Of a stretch of 64,000 bases of DNA, positions 60,689 to 64,000 are shown one piece after another. Where the stretch lies: contig NZ_JH376427.1 in NCBI RefSeq assembly GCF_000233455.1, positions 183,043-247,042 on the forward strand, read 5' to 3'. The stretch comes from [Clostridium] citroniae WAL-17108 (GTDB lineage Bacteria; Bacillota; Clostridia; Lachnospirales; Lachnospiraceae). A model generated the notes under the pieces. It was not told the origin of the DNA. It did no database searches and saw only the letters and a list, made by a program, of their open reading frames with translations. The stretch's first letter is position 1. Every line of letters starts with the position of its first letter. A program made the translations under genes and the position numbers.

Positions 60689-63571
60689 TTAATGCTTTTT
60701 CATTTCATTGACTGCTGCGAACAGAATGAGTCCAAGACCGGCCGCCAGCAGGTATATCCACCAGGAGAGACTGAGCCAGAAGTCTTTTGTCATATACAGG
60801 GCCACGGTAATGATGATAATGCCTGAGATACGGATCCACCTGGTGCATTTCCCAATATGGGCCCACAGGAAGACAGCCAGACATATGGCTTCCAGGATCA
60901 GGGCATCTGCCACATTTCCCGTGTGAAACGCGTCCAGAACCAGCGCAGCCAGACACAGGCTGTAAAGCGCGGTCTGAAGCCATGGAAGGAACTTTTCATC
61001 CTTCCATATCACAGACAGAAGGCGGGTAAGGATCACTGCCGGCAAAAGCTGTATCTCCAGCCATATGACCTGAGGCCACTCCACAAAGGGCTGTCTCCAG
61101 AACGCCAGAACCGTCAGACACAGGGCCAGGGTGTAAGCCTCTTTCCTGTACTGCTTCAGGGACGTGTATTGGAGTACGTACAAGGCTGTCAGAAACGTAT
61201 ATGCACAGCTCCATCCCCGGTTCTGGGACCATGTCACTGGCAGGATGATCAGAATAACCAGGATATGGAACCAGTCCACGTCCCATGAAACAGGGATAGT
61301 CTCCCGCCTGCTTATGACCGGTCTGTAACAGCGGAACAGGATTCCGGTGGCCAGAGGAATCAGGGCTGTAAAAGCATACAGCTGGTTTGCGGTCACATCA
61401 TACCGTCCAGCCACGATCACAGGCACGGGAAGCACGGACAGGGCCGCTGCCAGATGAGGCCAGATACGGCCGTTCCGGTAAAACATCATATAAAATACCG
61501 CAAAACTGGCCATACAGGGAATCAGGTTCCAAAGTGCCAGATACGGATTTATATAAAATGCACCCATGGTCATAGCCAATACAATAACCCCTGTGGTATC
61601 CCAAAATTTACCATTTGTCCATTTTCTGCACTGGTAATATACAACTGCATACTCTGCTGCAAATACTCCGGTTACCCACATCATCTGCAATACACTGTTT
61701 ATTGTCATGCTGCCTGCAACAATGAACACACCGGCCAGAGAATAGATACAGCTTCCTTTTAAATACCATTCCCTCATCTCCTCCTCCTGATGTAAGGATA
61801 CAGCCAACAGATATGCTGACAGGAGGATAAAAAACGGCAGCGGTCCCCAACCGATCATCCAAAAGGCCGCCTGCGCCCCTGTTCCGATCACCAGCACGGA
61901 TATTTGGAACCTGTCCCTTTTAACCACATCCCATACCGACACAGCCGCTGTAAAGGCCATCAGACACACATCATATCTGATTGGAAGGTCAAAGGACCGT
62001 ATGAGCGCTGTCCTTCCCGTAACAGTGAGGAAAAACAGGATAAAAGGAATAACTCCGCGAAGCAAAGGATATCCTCTGCTCCAATCCGCTGCCACCGCTG
62101 CCAGCAGTATGATAGATGCAGAAGCTGCCAGTTGCTCCCCCGTCCCATTTTGTGCAAACAGGGAGATACGTATTAAGAGTGCCGTGTCCACCGCCAAACC
62201 TGCTGTAAAGATACATTCTCCATTTAAATTGCCCAGCGGACTGCCCATTTTCCTCTCAGCCAAAAAACATACTCCGGTCAATACCGCCCCGATCAGCAAC
62301 TGGTAAGTAAAATCCACCGGCATGCCCAATCCTGCGTACTGGAAAAACACAGCCAGTGAAACACTGTGCAGAGTCTGCATAAAGGGAGTCCTGTTCCTCA
62401 AGGCAATAATGGCAATACCCGCTGCTGCCATTCCAAGGCCAACCATACTCCATAAAGTGATTGGAAACAGTGAGAAAACCATATGACCTGTGAAGGTTCC
62501 CATGAATCCCAAAGCAGCCTGAAACGCCATGGCCGCACTGAATATCCAAAAATGGAGGGGTACAAAAAAGCGGAATCCCTCATCCAGCATTGCATCCATC
62601 ATTGGCCGGGATACGCCCGTTCCATCTACCCCCTGTTTTCCCCTATCTCCTTTTGTCCTCTTTCTGCGGATCGCATCCCAGGCAACCAAAAGGAAGGAAT
62701 AGTATATCATGGCATTGATACATGCCCCGCAGCTCAGCTTCAATGCTCCCATCAGGAATGTCATACTCACCGTCATTCCCCACAGGCAGGCCTGGGTATA
62801 AATCCTGTCCTGGAAATTCTTCAGCCCTGCAAACATGGCCATTTCCGTCACAATGCTTCCAGCCCACAGAACCCGCCATCTGTTCTCACCTTTTAGTATG
62901 AACTCCGGTCCCAAAAGTCCAAAGTAGCCTGCTGTCAGCACGGTCAGGAATAAAAATACGCTGCCCAGTATGTAAAAAGCCTGACTTGTCCTTTTGATTT
63001 TAAAAACCCTTCCTGCCAAAAGGCTCGCCCCAAAGAACAGGCCCGCAAACCCAAAAGCCATTATAACTTTGCAAAAGCTGGGAAGCATATGCCATGCCGT
63101 GGTAGCAAAGATCAATCCGGCCAACACCACGAAAATGACCCCGATCACCAGCGCTGCCGTTCCCTGATAAAATGTGGAATCCGGTGCCGCATTTCTCTTA
63201 CAGCGTTTTTCCTTGCGTGCATTTATCACATTATGTTCTAAGGTTTTTCGGTCCGCGGGTGCTTTTCGGTCCGCGGGTGCTTCCCGGTCCGCAGATCCTT
63301 CCCGGTCCGCCGTCTGTATTTCATTCCCCCCGGGCGCCGTCCACAGATCGGTCCGGGAAGAGGGTATGGGAACCTGCTGTAAGGTCTCATTACACGTTTC
63401 CTGTTCCCCACATCCGTTAGTCCCGTCTCTGCCAAAAGCTGCAAACCTCTGCTGTTTCAGCCATTCTGTGAGCTGTTCTATTTTTTTCTTCTGATGGCTG
63501 ATCTTCACCGCCAGTCCGATTATGATGCCCAGCTCCACAAAAGGAGCTGCAAACCACACAAGTAATATCAT
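60689..63571 (-). CDS. Very large polytopic membrane protein (DUF2157-like region)
   Basis: From ATG at 63569-63571 (GGAG 6 bases upstream; the frame opens 12 codons earlier) the protein is 960 residues. It has one N-terminal helix, a coiled coil, a cytoplasmic linker with the six-residue repeat ADREGS/ADREAP/ADRKAP/ADRKTL, then more than twenty membrane spans (from about residue 140). The segment LAGLIFATTAWHMLPSFCKV resembles the start of DUF2157 membrane domains. No catalytic motif is apparent. It is upstream of the NarL-type two-component genes on the same strand. The IS110 element begins just upstream of its start and may have displaced its promoter. Function unknown. Confidence 0.8.
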   Translation of the reverse strand: MILLVWFAAPFVELGIIIGLAVKISHQKKKIEQLTEWLKQQRFAAFGRDGTNGCGEQETCNETLQQVPIPSSRTDLWTAPGGNEIQTADREGSADREAPADRKAPADRKTLEHNVINARKEKRCKRNAAPDSTFYQGTAALVIGVIFVVLAGLIFATTAWHMLPSFCKVIMAFGFAGLFFGASLLAGRVFKIKRTSQAFYILGSVFLFLTVLTAGYFGLLGPEFILKGENRWRVLWAGSIVTEMAMFAGLKNFQDRIYTQACLWGMTVSMTFLMGALKLSCGACINAMIYYSFLLVAWDAIRRKRTKGDRGKQGVDGTGVSRPMMDAMLDEGFRFFVPLHFWIFSAAMAFQAALGFMGTFTGHMVFSLFPITLWSMVGLGMAAAGIAIIALRNRTPFMQTLHSVSLAVFFQYAGLGMPVDFTYQLLIGAVLTGVCFLAERKMGSPLGNLNGECIFTAGLAVDTALLIRISLFAQNGTGEQLAASASIILLAAVAADWSRGYPLLRGVIPFILFFLTVTGRTALIRSFDLPIRYDVCLMAFTAAVSVWDVVKRDRFQISVLVIGTGAQAAFWMIGWGPLPFFILLSAYLLAVSLHQEEEMREWYLKGSCIYSLAGVFIVAGSMTINSVLQMMWVTGVFAAEYAVVYYQCRKWTNGKFWDTTGVIVLAMTMGAFYINPYLALWNLIPCMASFAVFYMMFYRNGRIWPHLAAALSVLPVPVIVAGRYDVTANQLYAFTALIPLATGILFRCYRPVISRRETIPVSWDVDWFHILVILIILPVTWSQNRGWSCAYTFLTALYVLQYTSLKQYRKEAYTLALCLTVLAFWRQPFVEWPQVIWLEIQLLPAVILTRLLSVIWKDEKFLPWLQTALYSLCLAALVLDAFHTGNVADALILEAICLAVFLWAHIGKCTRWIRISGIIIITVALYMTKDFWLSLSWWIYLLAAGLGLILFAAVNEMKKH
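63251..63322. repeat. In-frame 18-base tandem repeat in the large membrane protein gene
   Basis: Four units starting GTCCGC at 63251, 63269, 63287 and 63305 encode the six-residue repeat A-D-R-(E/K)-x-x in the cytoplasmic linker. The first two units are nearly identical; the last two have drifted. Copy number could vary by slippage without breaking the frame. Confidence 0.8.
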
Positions 63572-63587
63572 TATAATCTCCATTCCG

Positions 63588-63603
63588 CGCGCCTTCGGGC
63601 GCG
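63588..63603. other. GC-rich hairpin with UUCG-type tetraloop upstream of the large membrane protein
   Basis: CGCGCC, TTCG, GGCGCG form a perfect 6-pair hairpin 17 bases upstream of the likely start codon at 63571, at the border with the low-GC IS110 region. It may be a leader hairpin or a palindrome used as insertion target. Confidence 0.5.
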
Positions 63604-63607
63604 GCAC

Positions 63608-64000
63608 AAATAGTAATGAAAGATTTTCAAAACCTCTACTCCGTGAGATAATGCTTCTAAGAAGCTATACTACAAAGCACGGGAGGAGGAGTTGTAAATT
63701 CTTTCTCGTTTTAGACAGCATTATAATCAGTGTAAGTCCTGCCTTTTCAAGCACAAATAAGTGGTACTACGAGTCCGTACACTAAGAATTGTTTTAACGC
63801 CTTGGTTAAATTGTGTGGCAGTTCAGTCAATGGCTTCTTATCTTACTTTAGAAAGGAGCATGACTATGAAAGTTACTTACCAAACCTGTTGTGGTGTCGA
63901 TGTTCACAAATCTTTTCTCGTCGCTACAATCATCAAAACTTCTGGTAGAATAGAACCTGACTACCTGAAAAAGCGTTTTTCTACTTTTAACAATTCTATA
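63608..64000 (+). mobile_element. IS110-family insertion sequence, left end and 5' part
   Basis: Base composition drops sharply after about 63607, and the 258 bases before the transposase ATG have no gene. IS110-group elements have a long non-coding left end that encodes a bridge RNA. Here this region holds TATAAT at 63722-63727, GCTTCTAAGAAGC (63653-63665) and TTTAAC/GTTAAA around GCCTTG (near 63793-63811). The exact left border is unknown and the right end is outside the window. Confidence 0.7.
63866..64000 (+). CDS. IS110-family transposase, partial (N-terminal part)
   Basis: Only the first 45 codons are present; the gene runs off the right edge. The N-terminus MKVTYQTCCGVDVHKSFL contains the GVDVHK motif of IS110-family DEDD transposases, with Asp12 as the first catalytic acid. 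AAAGGAG lies 7 bases before ATG at 63866; another in-frame ATG at 63860 is too close to it. IS110 enzymes are RNA-guided recombinases acting with a bridge RNA from the element's non-coding end. Confidence 0.9.
   Translation, partial: MKVTYQTCCGVDVHKSFLVATIIKTSGRIEPDYLKKRFSTFNNSI

Noticed and set aside
63251..63322. CRISPR-like repeats
   Set aside because: The units are contiguous 18-base in-frame repeats without spacers and no cas genes are present.
63522..63785. Small open frame on the plus strand across the IS border
   Set aside because: It spans the junction between the membrane protein gene and the element, has no ribosome site and no recognisable features.

Overview
This looks like chromosome of a Gram-positive anaerobe of the Lachnospiraceae, most like the Enterocloster / Clostridium clostridioforme group. 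That is an inference from roughly 50% GC, strong AGGAGG ribosome binding sites, many ABC and TRAP carbohydrate systems each with its own GntR, SorC, LysR or two-component regulator, a class B sortase, and hybrid kinases with an SHDIRTPMNAI H-box. No rRNA, tRNA, CRISPR array or prophage was seen. One mobile element, the 5' part of an IS110-family transposase, enters at the right edge.

Layout. 0-4 kb: a TRAP transporter (dctM cut by the window edge, dctQ, dctP) divergent from a TIM-barrel isomerase and a FadR-type GntR regulator, with GTATACAA operator-like palindromes between. 4-11 kb: a SorC-regulated sugar operon with an Rbs-type ABC importer, a TrpA-like protein lacking a TrpB partner, and an FGGY kinase. 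11-15 kb: a regulator with two GntR winged helices, divergent from a membrane hybrid kinase with two receiver domains. 15-23 kb: a BMP-type (nucleoside-like) ABC importer downstream of a YesM/YesN two-component system. 23-27 kb: ftsH and pyrG. 27-34 kb: a LarA-like protein with a GntP permease, then a three-gene flavoprotein operon (GlpA-like with BFD domain, FAD/NAD oxidoreductase, DUF1667) divergent from a LysR regulator. 34-37 kb: a 60-residue orphan protein and a polar amino acid ABC importer behind a long leader. 37-41 kb: sortase B, a TWQG-repeat protein and a BTAD regulator with a degenerate GGDEF domain. 41-47.6 kb: MATE exporter, L,D-transpeptidase, cyclophilin lipoprotein, and a TPP-riboswitch operon (thiD-cytX). 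47.6-51.5 kb: AgrC/LytTR-type system divergent from a sodium:solute symporter. 51.6-55.6 kb: a second tandem-GntR / hybrid-kinase pair built like the first. 55.6-64 kb: a small L,D-transpeptidase, an atypical sirtuin, an EamA exporter, a NarL-type two-component pair, a very large membrane protein, and the IS110 end.

Most of the window is a series of self-contained uptake-and-use cassettes. The strongest candidates for something little described are the duplicated tandem-GntR / double-receiver kinase module, the TrpA-like enzyme in a sugar-kinase operon, and a dispersed inverted-repeat element present in one full and two partial copies. Function calls come from motifs read by eye. Start codons were set mainly by ribosome binding site position, so several genes are shorter than their longest reading frame.
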